Source: Bacteroidota bacterium (GTDB lineage: Bacteria > Bacteroidota > Ignavibacteria > Palsa-1295). Taken from it: DNA of 64,000 bases. Positions 25,730 through 34,475 of the stretch are shown piece after piece. The position numbers and the translations under genes are program-made. Position 1 is the stretch's first letter. Every line of letters starts with the position of its first letter. The stretch spans positions 1 through 64,000 of the forward strand of contig JAJPIQ010000085.1 of the NCBI GenBank assembly GCA_021324685.1, in the 5' to 3' direction. Under the pieces are notes generated by a model, which searched no databases, was not told the DNA's origin, and was given only the letters and a program-made list of their open reading frames with translations.

Positions 25730-26989
25730 TTAATTTTGAAAACAAAAAGGTCCCATAAACTCGGATTGAATCTGAAGAAAGTACGGGCCGCGTGCAAGTC
25801 CTTCTATGTCCAACGGACCAAGTGGATTAACTCTTCCCCTTCGAACGACTCTGCCGCAGATATCGAATATAGAATAATCCGCGGCCGCGAGAAGACCTTC
25901 AACAAAATATTTTCCATCCGATTGAACCGACATTCGCAATTTCGTCGCTGCGGCCGCATTGCTTCTCACGCTTTCATTTGCATGAACGATTATCGGCTGT
26001 CCTGCCCACCATACCTTTGAAATCAGGGGGATGCTCGAAAGAATATTGAAGATAGAATCGCGGGACTGATAATCGTTGAAAACGACCTCAAACGTTTTAT
26101 AGTCCGAGCTTGTCGAGTCCCCATTAGCCGGGTAAACTTTTCTAAGCCAAAGTCCTCCAAAGGTAGAATCAAGATGCGCAAAGGCTGTGCGCGTAAGAGG
26201 GTACGCATCCTGAATATACTTCCAGGGGACTTCGAGGACCGTATCGGTCAGGATGGGTGGAAGCGTAATCGCTGCATACTGGAATTGAATATACCAGGAG
26301 CGCTTCGAATAGACCGAGGTGAAACTATCGGAGTTCTGGCAGGTATCGATCATCGTACTATCCGGATTTAGGATCGTACTATCCATCAATTCCGGATCCT
26401 GATGCCTCATCACATTTTCAGCAAGTTCAAGGCATGAGTCCCTGCCATTTCCCGATAGCGCCCCTGCAACAGGATACCCGAAGAAATATGCATTAGCGAC
26501 GTTTGGAATCGACTTTAAATAATTGACAAAAGAATCGACCGGCACGAAACGGCCCAGAGTTAATGTATAAATTTTAGATCCCAGCCAATTAGTGTCAAGG
26601 GTCATTAGCGTCAGTTTTATACGGATACCTCCATAAATCGAATCCATGAAACGAAATATAGTGCGTGTTTCCGCATAGGTCGTATCAATGGCATGCCATC
26701 CACCAGGAACGATGCTGTCGGCTGGGAGGGAATCGAGTGGAATGACTGCGTACTGGAACTGAATAGCGTACGCCTGGTCGCAGTATATAGAATCGAACGT
26801 AACGGACTGCTCGCACGTATCGACCATGACGCTATCGGTATTTCCCCATCCAAGGTATTGGGGAGTTCGCTGCGCAAGTTGAAGGCACGCATCCACACTT
26901 TGCGCCGCAACTCGTTCCGCCGTCCAGGGTGCTGCCCCGGCCAGGAGCAGGACGACTGAAAACAAAATCGGTTTTCGCGTGCGATTCAT
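25730..26989 (-). CDS. Tandem secreted paralogue 2 (two copies of the module + sorting domain)
   Basis: This 419-residue protein has a signal peptide (RKPILFSVVLLLAGAAPWTA) and two in-tandem copies of the module. The first runs from about VDACLQLAQRT to IPNVANAYFFGYPVAG, the second from RDSCLELAENV to IPLISKVWWAGQPIIV. Each has the xDSVMVDTC/NPDSTMIDTC turn and the DSxxxxLxxIP end. The C-terminal sorting domain has YSIFDICGRVVRRGRV and LARGPYFLQIQ. It is oriented and spaced as an operon with its neighbours. Confidence 0.7.
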   Translation of the reverse strand: MNRTRKPILFSVVLLLAGAAPWTAERVAAQSVDACLQLAQRTPQYLGWGNTDSVMVDTCEQSVTFDSIYCDQAYAIQFQYAVIPLDSLPADSIVPGGWHAIDTTYAETRTIFRFMDSIYGGIRIKLTLMTLDTNWLGSKIYTLTLGRFVPVDSFVNYLKSIPNVANAYFFGYPVAGALSGNGRDSCLELAENVMRHQDPELMDSTILNPDSTMIDTCQNSDSFTSVYSKRSWYIQFQYAAITLPPILTDTVLEVPWKYIQDAYPLTRTAFAHLDSTFGGLWLRKVYPANGDSTSSDYKTFEVVFNDYQSRDSIFNILSSIPLISKVWWAGQPIIVHANESVRSNAAAATKLRMSVQSDGKYFVEGLLAAADYSIFDICGRVVRRGRVNPLGPLDIEGLARGPYFLQIQSEFMGPFCFQN

Positions 26990-27045
26990 GGAAAATACAA
27001 TCTAAGCTTTGGTTCTGCGATTGGAGTGAAGTAATGGATATAGCT

Positions 27046-27861
27046 TTATTCTTCAATTACTACTTTAGAAACATACGGTCCATATCGAACAAAATAAAGG
27101 CCTGTCGAAATTGTTGAAAAATCGAGGGAACATTCATCGTTAGAACTCCATCTTGACGGTATCGTTGAAATGATTCGACCGACGGCATCGCAAGCCACAA
27201 ATTTAGAATCATTCCCTAACGATGGCACGCGCGCTGTCGCTATTCCGTGGGTGATATTGGGACAAATCATGAATTGCTTGACCGTTGCATCCAATCCTTC
27301 GCTTACTCCTGCTCCTCCCGGGATCAACGGCTTTGCAAATGTAAAAACAAGATTGGGTATTTCCAATAAATAATGATAAACAGAATCAGCGGGACTGAAT
27401 GAGAAAAAATTGAATTCAAAGCCGAAGCCATCGGCGTCGGAAGTATCATCAGGCTCATCTTTTCGCATTACATAGGGCCCAATACTATCATAAATTTTTT
27501 GAAAAACCGTTCGAAATAATGGGTACGATGTGTCGATCTTTGTCCAGGGCGCCTCTAGAATCGTGTCCGGCGGCCCCCACGGTAAGCGGATTGGAACGAT
27601 TAAATGGATTGCACGGTGTATCCAAATAGGCGCGTCATCTACAACTGGTAAACACGTATCGAGCATCACGGAATCGGGGTTGTAAAGTGAATCGTCGTGG
27701 TAATAGTCGTTTCCATTATACAAAGCATGAAAATACAACTGGAGGCAGGTGGTGTCGATATTCCACCGATTCTGTGCCGAGGCACGCTGCGCTGTCCAGG
27801 GTGCAGCGACACTGAGCAACATGGCAACTGCGAAGGAAATCGATCTAATTGTGCAGTTCAT
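27046..27861 (-). CDS. Tandem secreted paralogue 3 (one module + sorting domain)
   Basis: The start was placed at MNCTIRSISFAVAMLLSVAA, which gives a signal peptide; an upstream ATG at 27912 adds 17 residues that do not look coding. The module closely matches paralogue 1 (NRWNIDTTCLQLYFHALYNG, NPDSVMLDTCL, DTILEAPWTKIDTSYPLFRT, DSVYHYLLEIPNLVFTFAKP). At the DNA level the 5' region (about 27655-27805) is nearly the same as 25485-25635. The sorting domain is FVACDAVGRIISTI then STGLYFVRYG. The function is unknown. Confidence 0.7.
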   Translation of the reverse strand: MNCTIRSISFAVAMLLSVAAPWTAQRASAQNRWNIDTTCLQLYFHALYNGNDYYHDDSLYNPDSVMLDTCLPVVDDAPIWIHRAIHLIVPIRLPWGPPDTILEAPWTKIDTSYPLFRTVFQKIYDSIGPYVMRKDEPDDTSDADGFGFEFNFFSFSPADSVYHYLLEIPNLVFTFAKPLIPGGAGVSEGLDATVKQFMICPNITHGIATARVPSLGNDSKFVACDAVGRIISTIPSRWSSNDECSLDFSTISTGLYFVRYGPYVSKVVIEE

Positions 27862-28018
27862 CGGATTTTGAGCTAAATTTTCTTTTGAGCTAAATTTAAG
27901 ACACTCGGTCACATCTCGAACCGTGGGATGTCGGGCCGTGGAGATAGTAACCCTTTAGAACGAAAATCGTTACACGCGATTTTTTGAAATGTTTGGAAAA
28001 ACAGGTTGCTCGAGCGTC

Positions 28019-29377
28019 CTACACCGTTTCCATCTTCACTCGCTTAGCGGCTTCTTTTCGTTCTATTCTTTTGGCTTCTTCGTCCTCGACTTTCATCACG
28101 GTAAACGAAAGGCCGGCCTGCGACAGGCGATAGCTATGGTGCAGGCCGAAGGTGCGGGCACTCGTAATAATGCTCGCGCCGAATTTATCGCGAATGTTTC
28201 CCAGCGTGCGCGAAAGGATCTCCTTCCGGACGTCATCGCTGACGAAGAGTTCCTCCTGCTCCCGCACGGGCTCGAAATCGAAGAGCCGCACGCCGAGAAA
28301 ATCGATCTTTGGGTTCGGGTGCTCGCGCCAGATATCCTGTACCATTTCGGAGACACGCGGCAGGACGATCTGCTCGGACTGGATCCCCTCTTTTAAATGC
28401 ACGACGCGGGTGGCATAACCGTCCTGCGACAGTCGTACGCCAAACGATCCTCCATCGGGATAGGCGCGGCCGTTCGAAGCGAAACGGACAAAAACAGAAA
28501 CGCCGCGGGTACGCTGGTGCGCCGCGCGCAAGCGCCAGAGGCAGCGCTCGGCGATATAGAGCAGGATCGATTCGACGTAGTCCTTGTCGGAGGTTGTCTT
28601 CTGGAGCGTGCTCTGGTGGGAGATCGACTTTGCCGCGCCGCGCTTCTGGAGCGGACGTTCGTCGATGCCGCGAACGAGGTTCCATAAGAAATTCCCATGG
28701 ACATTCCCGAATAAGGTAAGGAGCACGCCGTGGCCGATCTTACAAAGATCGCCACAGGTCACAACGCCGAGTTCGCTGAGCTTTCGGTGGGTCGCGTGGC
28801 CCACGCCGGGAACGGCTTCGATGGGCAAGGGATCGATCCAGTCGATCTCATATCCGAACGGGACGACGGTAATACCGTGCGGCTTTTTAAAATCGCTCGC
28901 CATTTTTGCGAGCGCCTTGCCGGACGAGATTCCGATCGAAGCGCCGAGATCGAGTTCGTCGTCGATCGTTTTTTGAATGGCCCTGGCAACCTCCAGCGCA
29001 ACGCTCGCGCGGTCGTCCGCTTCGGGCCATCGGTGCTGCACGCGCGTGAGTTCGAAAAAGGCTTCGTCCAGGCTCAGCGGTTCGACGTCGGGCGTGAAAC
29101 GATAGATGATCCTGAGGATCTGCTCGGAGGCCTCCTGATAGCGGTCGTAATTGGCCCGCACGACGACCGCGCCCGGGAAATCGCGCAGGGCGACCGACGT
29201 CGCCATGCCGGTCTTGATCCCCATGCGCCGCGCCACATAATTGCAGGAGGCGACGGCTCCGCGCCCCACGGGGCCGGCCGCCACGAGGACCGGTTTGCCG
29301 CGAAGGCTCGGGTCGTGCTTTTCTTCGACCGACGCGAAGAACGCGTCCATATCCAAATGACAGACAATGCGCTGCAT
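28019..29377 (-). CDS. dinB: DNA polymerase IV (Y-family translesion polymerase)
   Basis: This is a Y-family polymerase starting at MQRIVCHLDMDAFFASVEEK (ATG at 29377; an in-frame ATG at 29422 adds 15 non-conserved residues). Catalytic carboxylates are in CHLDMDAFFA and in EPLSLDEAFFELT. Other marks are GISSGKALAKMASDFKKPHG and the helix-hairpin-helix VPGVGHATHRKLSELGV. The little-finger domain follows. It copies past DNA lesions with low fidelity. The C-terminal tail after the little finger is Lys/Glu-rich. A palindrome and a TATATTG box lie upstream. Confidence 0.95.
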   Translation of the reverse strand: MQRIVCHLDMDAFFASVEEKHDPSLRGKPVLVAAGPVGRGAVASCNYVARRMGIKTGMATSVALRDFPGAVVVRANYDRYQEASEQILRIIYRFTPDVEPLSLDEAFFELTRVQHRWPEADDRASVALEVARAIQKTIDDELDLGASIGISSGKALAKMASDFKKPHGITVVPFGYEIDWIDPLPIEAVPGVGHATHRKLSELGVVTCGDLCKIGHGVLLTLFGNVHGNFLWNLVRGIDERPLQKRGAAKSISHQSTLQKTTSDKDYVESILLYIAERCLWRLRAAHQRTRGVSVFVRFASNGRAYPDGGSFGVRLSQDGYATRVVHLKEGIQSEQIVLPRVSEMVQDIWREHPNPKIDFLGVRLFDFEPVREQEELFVSDDVRKEILSRTLGNIRDKFGASIITSARTFGLHHSYRLSQAGLSFTVMKVEDEEAKRIERKEAAKRVKMETV

Positions 29378-29420
29378 GAGATTGCCGGCAGGCGGTCGAT
29401 CATGGTCTCTACGGTTGCCC

Positions 29421-29467
29421 ATAGGTGCCTATATCGGCCAGGTGCCCATAATTGATCACACAATATA
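29421..29467 (-). promoter_or_regulatory. Possible dinB promoter and palindrome
   Basis: A 12-base palindrome ataggtgcctat is at 29421-29432, and TATATTG (minus strand, 29461-29467), one base short of TAnnTTTG, lies upstream of it. The palindrome would fall just downstream of transcription start, a position that would suit a repressor. The link to SOS control is a guess. Confidence 0.25.
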
Positions 29468-29509
29468 GCACCATTTCCGTTCCAGTTATCGTTTTCTCTC
29501 TTTCCAGCG

Positions 29510-30271
29510 ATGACTTTCAACCGGATTCGTGATAATATCGGAGATATTCCGCTCATGAGCGCGGAGGACGGAAAGATCCTCTATGAATTTATTCTGGCGA
29601 CGCGCCGCAGGCGGATTCTCGAACTGGGATTTGCGCACGGCACCTCGACCTGCTACATGGCGGCGGCGCTCGAGGAACAAGGCGACGGCAGCATTGTCAC
29701 CGTCGATAACACGTCGGCGCGCGAACGCGAACCGAATATTTTTTCGCTCCTGGAACGGACCGGACTGAGCCCTTTTGTGACGCCGCTTTTCTCCGAACCC
29801 TCCTACACGTGGGAGCTGAAAAATATGATCGAGCGCCAAACGAGTGGCAACGTAACGGTCCCCTGCTTCGACTTCTGCTTTATCGACGGAGCCCATGCCT
29901 GGGAGCCGGACGGACTCGCGTTCTTTCTCGTCGAGAAATTGCTGGTGCCCGGCGGATGGGTACTCTTCGACGATCTCGACTGGACGTACGACCGCTCGAG
30001 CATTCGAAATGACGATTGGGTGAAGGCGATGCCGGACGATTACAAGGCCACTCCTCAGATTGATCGCGTTTTTTCCCTGCTCGTTCTGCAACACCCCTCC
30101 TTCGAGCATTTTCGCCGCGAGGGCCGCTGGGGCTGGGCACAAAAGAAGAGCGACCTTCCGGGCCATTCGGACGCCCAGCTCGACTCGATCTATCTCGACC
30201 AAAGTATTTCGGGCGATAGCAAACGGCTCCTGAAAAAAATAGCGAAGCGGCTCCTGCGTAGAAGCGCCTGA
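29510..30271 (+). CDS. SAM-dependent methyltransferase-like protein (Methyltransf_24 type)
   Basis: The 253 residues show a class I methyltransferase core: the glycine-rich SAM loop ILELGFAHGTSTCYMAAAL, the acidic strand end GSIVTVDNTSARE, and DFCFIDGAHAWEPDGLAFFL followed by VPGGWVLFDDLDWTYDRSS. This is the layout of Methyltransf_24 proteins, often found with cephalosporin-hydroxylase-like or rhamnosyl methyltransferases. The substrate is unknown. It is divergent from dinB and 38 bp upstream of the DUF72 gene. Confidence 0.8.
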   Translation: MTFNRIRDNIGDIPLMSAEDGKILYEFILATRRRRILELGFAHGTSTCYMAAALEEQGDGSIVTVDNTSAREREPNIFSLLERTGLSPFVTPLFSEPSYTWELKNMIERQTSGNVTVPCFDFCFIDGAHAWEPDGLAFFLVEKLLVPGGWVLFDDLDWTYDRSSIRNDDWVKAMPDDYKATPQIDRVFSLLVLQHPSFEHFRREGRWGWAQKKSDLPGHSDAQLDSIYLDQSISGDSKRLLKKIAKRLLRRSA

Positions 30272-30309
30272 GCGCACCCTTCTGTCGGCATTCGGCGTTT
30301 TGATCTCTT

Positions 30310-31227
30310 ATGAAATTTGGTCATCTGAACGACGTTCGGGGCATCGACTTTACCTTGCCCGAAGATCACCCGATCGTTGAAAACGTACTTTCGGGTACGG
30401 CCTCGAAACATCCAACGGTTTATTCCGGTCTTGCGGAATGGGGTAACGAAGGGTTCCCGGGCAAGATCTATCCGCTGAAGACGAAGTCGAAAGACTTTTT
30501 GAAACTCTACGGGCAGCTATTTCGATGTGTCGAACTTAACGCGACGGGCTATCGCGTGCCGACCGTAAAGACGGTCGAGGGCTGGGTCGCGGCGGTCCCA
30601 AAAGATTTTGTGTTCTGCCCCAAGGTCTCGCAGCCGATCAGTATCACCAGCCCGCTTGGAAAAAATGAAGCAGCATTAAAAGATTTCCAGGAAGCGATGG
30701 ACGCGTTCGGCGATCGTATGGGAACGGTCTTCCTGCAACTGCGGCCGAACTTCGCTCCGAAGCGGATGGACGACCTGCTGCAATTCATCGATCGATGGAA
30801 TGCCGGTCGTCCCAACGGTCGGCGCCTTCCGCTCCACGTGGAACTGCGGCACAAAGGATGGTTCACCGATCCGGAACTGCTCGACAAACTCCTCCGTGAA
30901 CTAAAGGAGCGAAAGACGGGCCTCGTCCTTACCGACACGCCCGGCGAGCGCGAGATCGTCCACATGGCGCTCACGATCCCGGAAGTATTTATTCGGTTCG
31001 AGGGAAACGAACTCGATCCCTCGGACTTCATACGGCTCGACGCGTGGGCAAAGCGGTTAACGGCGTGGTTCGAACGCGGGCTGAAGACCGCCTATTTCTT
31101 CCATCACACGACCACCAAGGCGCTCACGCCGGAGATGTCGAACTACTTTATCGGAAAGATGAACATGCTGATGGGACTCGGCCTCAAAGCGGCGACCATC
31201 CTCGAGGAACCGAGGCTGGAACTATAG
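30310..31227 (+). CDS. DUF72 (YecE-like) protein
   Basis: This is a 305-residue TIM-barrel-like DUF72 protein. Recognisable parts are PTVYSGLAEWGNEGFPGKIY, the CVELNATGYRVPTVKTVEGW strand, FVFCPKVSQPISITSPLG, LPLHVELRHKGWF and TAYFFHHTTTKALTPEM. The biochemical role of the family is not established. The stop overlaps the convergent metallo-hydrolase gene by 6 bp. Confidence 0.88.
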   Translation: MKFGHLNDVRGIDFTLPEDHPIVENVLSGTASKHPTVYSGLAEWGNEGFPGKIYPLKTKSKDFLKLYGQLFRCVELNATGYRVPTVKTVEGWVAAVPKDFVFCPKVSQPISITSPLGKNEAALKDFQEAMDAFGDRMGTVFLQLRPNFAPKRMDDLLQFIDRWNAGRPNGRRLPLHVELRHKGWFTDPELLDKLLRELKERKTGLVLTDTPGEREIVHMALTIPEVFIRFEGNELDPSDFIRLDAWAKRLTAWFERGLKTAYFFHHTTTKALTPEMSNYFIGKMNMLMGLGLKAATILEEPRLEL

Positions 31228-32598
31228 CGGCACGCTCGAACCCTCGGGGACCGGCGGCCGGATCTTTGAAAAGCCTCCGTGGAGATTCAGGACGTCTTCA
31301 AATCCCTTTTTTCGGAGCAGGCTCGCGGCGATCATCGAACGGTATCCTCCGGCACAATGAATGAGGTACGGCTCGCGCGGATCGAGCTCGCCCAGGCGCG
31401 CTTCGAGTTCGGCCAGCGGGATGTGCTGTGCGCCATCGACATGGGCCGTCTCGAATTCACCCAATTTTCGAACGTCAAGCACGGTCCTCGTGCTTGCGCT
31501 GTCGTGAAATGCTTCGGGTTCGACGGAAGAAATTCGTTCCACCGGTCGTCCGCCTGCCTGCCAGGTATCGAAGCCTCCGTTTAAGAACCCTACAACCTGT
31601 TCATAGCCAACGCGCGCGAGCCGGCGAATGGCTTCTTCTTCACGCCCGGGCGGAGCGACGATCGCGAGCGGTGACCGGCTATCGATCAACGTTCCAACCC
31701 ACAAAGCATACTGGCCGTCCAGCCCGATATTGATCGAGCCGGGAATAAATCCCAATTCGAACTCCTCCGGACCACGAACATCGAGCACGAGGGCGCCCTT
31801 CGAGCGTGCGCCCTCGAACGCTTCGAGGTCCAGGGCATGAACGTTCCTGGCGAGCACTTCCTCGAGCGGCGTATAACCCTTTTTATTGATCGTCGCATCG
31901 AAAAAGTAGTATGCCGGCGGAGCCGTCAGCCCCTCCGTGACCGCATGGATGAACGCCTCGCGGGACATCTCGCGGAGCGCGTAATTCCGTCGCTTCTGCT
32001 CGCCGAGCGTGGACCATGTTTCCTTACCGATATTCTTGCCGCACGAAGAGCCGGGGCCATGCCCGGGATACAGCACGATATCGTCGGCCAGCGGTAGGAT
32101 CTTATTTCGGAGCGAGTCGTACATGCGAGAGGCGAGCGACTCCTTCGTCACGCGGCCGTCGAGGAGATCCGGACGCCCGACGTCGCCGACAAAGAGCGTA
32201 TCGCCGGTGAAGATCGCCGATGGCCTGCCGGTTTCGTCCGATAGCAAATAGCAGGTCGATTCCGGCGTGTGTCCGGGGGTATGCAGCGTTTCGATCGCGA
32301 GGTCGCCGAGCTGGAACCGTTCCCCGTCCCGCGCGGCATGGACATCGTAGGCGGTCGTCGCTTCCGGCCCGAACACGATCGTGGCCCCGGTCGCCCGGGC
32401 AAGATCGAGATGGCCGGAGACAAAATCGGCATGAACGTGCGTTTCGAAGATATATCGAATTCGCGCTCCGCGCCGCGCCGCAAGCTCCACGTACGGTTCC
32501 CACTCGCGAATGGGATCGACAATGGCGGCTTCGCCATTCGACTCGATATAATAGGCGGCCTGCGCGAGGCAGTTGGTATAAAGTTGCTCGATATACAT
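31222..32598 (-). CDS. Metallo-beta-lactamase-fold hydrolase with two rhodanese domains (persulfide dioxygenase-like)
   Basis: The N-terminal 250 residues are a metallo-beta-lactamase-fold domain with T-H54-V-H56-A-D58, H63, LHTPGHTPESTCYL and IFTGDTLFVGDVGRPD, the pattern of ETHE1-type persulfide dioxygenases, which need iron. Two rhodanese domains follow. The first (VLDVRGPEEFELGFIPGS) has APPGRE where the active Cys loop should be, so it is probably inactive. The second has the loop HCAGGYRS with C415. The likely role is oxidation of glutathione- or protein-bound persulfide during sulfide detoxification. Confidence 0.88.
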   Translation of the reverse strand: MYIEQLYTNCLAQAAYYIESNGEAAIVDPIREWEPYVELAARRGARIRYIFETHVHADFVSGHLDLARATGATIVFGPEATTAYDVHAARDGERFQLGDLAIETLHTPGHTPESTCYLLSDETGRPSAIFTGDTLFVGDVGRPDLLDGRVTKESLASRMYDSLRNKILPLADDIVLYPGHGPGSSCGKNIGKETWSTLGEQKRRNYALREMSREAFIHAVTEGLTAPPAYYFFDATINKKGYTPLEEVLARNVHALDLEAFEGARSKGALVLDVRGPEEFELGFIPGSINIGLDGQYALWVGTLIDSRSPLAIVAPPGREEEAIRRLARVGYEQVVGFLNGGFDTWQAGGRPVERISSVEPEAFHDSASTRTVLDVRKLGEFETAHVDGAQHIPLAELEARLGELDPREPYLIHCAGGYRSMIAASLLRKKGFEDVLNLHGGFSKIRPPVPEGSSVPL

Positions 32599-32672
32599 GG
32601 AACCAGCGATCGTAGAACGAACCTTAGGAATGCTCGATCTTCACACATAATTCCGTTGCGACGCCGACCCCG

Positions 32673-33227
32673 ATGATCTCCGAACTTCATGCCGCCCGCG
32701 CCCGAATGCTGGCGGGTAACGCCCAGGACGCGCTCGAACAGCTCGCTCGATTCGAAGGCGAGTTTGCCTCGCTCGCGCTGGTGCGGGGCGAATGCCAGTA
32801 CGTGCTCGGCCATTGGCGGGAGGCCGTCCGAGAGTTCGAACGCACGCTTCGGCTCGCACCGAATTCCCCGCGTGCCGCGATCCTGCTCGAACTCGCCGGC
32901 GAGATGCTGGAACTTTCTAACCTGATGCGCCCCGCCGCATCCCCGGAAACCTTACTTCCGGCAACGTTACTTCCTCCAACGCAGCTTCCGGCAAGCGAAC
33001 CTGCGCCGCCCTTACGACTGAACAATTCCATCGAACAAACGGAAGCGGCTCCAGCCGAACCGCTGGACGAAATCGGCCTCGTGAGCGAAACGCTCGCCGA
33101 ACTCATGACACGGCAGGGAAAAATAGAGGAAGCTCGCAAAGTCTATATTCAACTCTCGCGGCTCAATCCCGACCGCTACGACTATTTCAAGGAACGAATC
33201 GAAGCGTTACGTCCGAGATCGGTATGA
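32673..33227 (+). CDS. TPR-repeat protein
   Basis: This 184-residue protein has two N-terminal tetratricopeptide-like repeats (RARMLAGNAQDALEQLARFE; YVLGHWREAVREFERTLRLA) and a Pro/Ala/Glu-rich linker at about 85-130. A third repeat is near the C-terminus (MTRQGKIEEARKVYIQLSRL). TPRs mediate protein-protein contacts; the partner is unknown. It overlaps cyaY by 4 bp and is the first gene of a three-gene operon. Confidence 0.75.
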   Translation: MISELHAARARMLAGNAQDALEQLARFEGEFASLALVRGECQYVLGHWREAVREFERTLRLAPNSPRAAILLELAGEMLELSNLMRPAASPETLLPATLLPPTQLPASEPAPPLRLNNSIEQTEAAPAEPLDEIGLVSETLAELMTRQGKIEEARKVYIQLSRLNPDRYDYFKERIEALRPRSV

Positions 33228-33535
33228 ATTTTACACAGCGATATGACACCACGGTCCGGGACCTCGAGCAAAAGCTCGCCTCCCTGATCGATACCGGTCA
33301 GGAACTCGATTTCACCCGGTCCGGCGACGTGCTTTCGATCGAATTCGATGACGGCAAAAAGATCGTCATTACGCCGCAGTCCCCGCTCGAGCAGCTATGG
33401 ATCTCGGCAAACTACGCCGGCCACCGCTTCGACTGGAAGTCGGAAGCGTGGCGAAATGAAAAGACCGGCGAAACGCTCGAAGAATTTCTCGAACGGGCGT
33501 TATCGGAGCAATTAGGAATTCCTGTCGCCTTATGA
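33224..33535 (+). CDS. cyaY: Frataxin homologue, iron-sulfur cluster assembly protein CyaY
   Basis: This 103-residue protein has the frataxin pattern: an acidic N-terminal helix (YDTTVRDLEQKLASLIDTGQ), the strand DVLSIEFDDGKKIVITPQSP, then LEQLWISANYAGHRFDWKSE and the C-terminal TGETLEEFLERALSEQL. CyaY donates iron to, or regulates, cysteine desulfurase-based cluster assembly. Overlaps of 4 bp on both sides show tight coupling with the TPR and acetyltransferase genes. Confidence 0.85.
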   Translation: MNFTQRYDTTVRDLEQKLASLIDTGQELDFTRSGDVLSIEFDDGKKIVITPQSPLEQLWISANYAGHRFDWKSEAWRNEKTGETLEEFLERALSEQLGIPVAL

Positions 33536-34461
33536 TCGCGCCCGATCTTCGGCGTGCTTTTCTTGACTACGAATTAAAACGCGCTCCGAGCTATGCGATC
33601 GATACGCTCGGCACAGACGCCGTCCTCGAAAACCTGAGCAGGAAGCTGGACCGGGCAACGATCGCTCAGATGGAAGACTATGCAGCCGTTCAAAAGTACG
33701 CGGAACTTTGTCCGGTCGCCGGTGCGGACCCCGTAGATTATTTTAACAAAATTATCGAGTTAGACGGCGATCGCGCCATTTGCCTCGTCCCCTCGTTCGA
33801 GAATTTGGACGTCGAGCGCCCCTTTGTCCTGGTCAATTTCAGCACGTTCGATGTCGTGGACCGCCTGGAGGAGATCTGGGAACGCGCGGCGTTCGAATAC
33901 CGGACGTTTCGGCCGGTCCGCTTGAGTTTTAATGGACCGCCCGGACTTCCCGATTTCGATGCGGACATTCATACCTACGCCTCGACGTTTGGCGAACTTC
34001 GAGCGCGACCGTATCCATCCGGTTACGATCGCATCGCGCTCGGAGCCGAAACGAATTTGGATTTCTACGATCGATATGCCGAACTTTATCTGCGCCTAAA
34101 GGAGAAAAGTCCGGGCCATCCCTCGTTCCAGGAATCGCGCGAATCGCTTACGCGAGTGATGAACGACCAGGGGCTGTTTTCGATCTTCGTCGATGGGAAC
34201 TGGGCGGGGATCTTCGGGGCACGGAACGAATACGAACGTTACCTTCACGGCTTTTGCGTGATCGAAGAAATTCTCGCCGAAGAATATCGCGGACAGCATT
34301 TAGGGGCGGCGTTGCAGCGGCGGGCCATCGAAGCTATTCCGGCGGACGACCGTACCGTGCTCTTTGGCACGATCGACGGGAAGAATATTGCTTCCCAACG
34401 GACCGCCGAGCGGGTCGGAAGAAGACCGATCTATACCGCCTACTGGTATCCGCGCGTGTGA
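33532..34461 (+). CDS. GNAT-family N-acetyltransferase-like protein
   Basis: The 309 residues split into an N-terminal domain of unknown type and a C-terminal GNAT fold. The acetyl-CoA site is suggested by EEILAEEYRGQHLGAALQRR and AIEAIPADDRTVLFGTI, then NIASQRTAERVGRRPIYTAY, the usual end of the fold. The substrate is unknown. It is the last gene of the TPR-cyaY operon and converges with the dehydrogenase gene 14 bp away. Confidence 0.72.
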   Translation: MIAPDLRRAFLDYELKRAPSYAIDTLGTDAVLENLSRKLDRATIAQMEDYAAVQKYAELCPVAGADPVDYFNKIIELDGDRAICLVPSFENLDVERPFVLVNFSTFDVVDRLEEIWERAAFEYRTFRPVRLSFNGPPGLPDFDADIHTYASTFGELRARPYPSGYDRIALGAETNLDFYDRYAELYLRLKEKSPGHPSFQESRESLTRVMNDQGLFSIFVDGNWAGIFGARNEYERYLHGFCVIEEILAEEYRGQHLGAALQRRAIEAIPADDRTVLFGTIDGKNIASQRTAERVGRRPIYTAYWYPRV

Positions 34462-34475
34462 GCGCGCGGATTCTT

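Noticed and set aside
29486-30277. Minus-strand frame of 263 codons over the methyltransferase
   Set aside because: The plus-strand frame has a clear SAM-binding core; the minus-strand translation has no family pattern.
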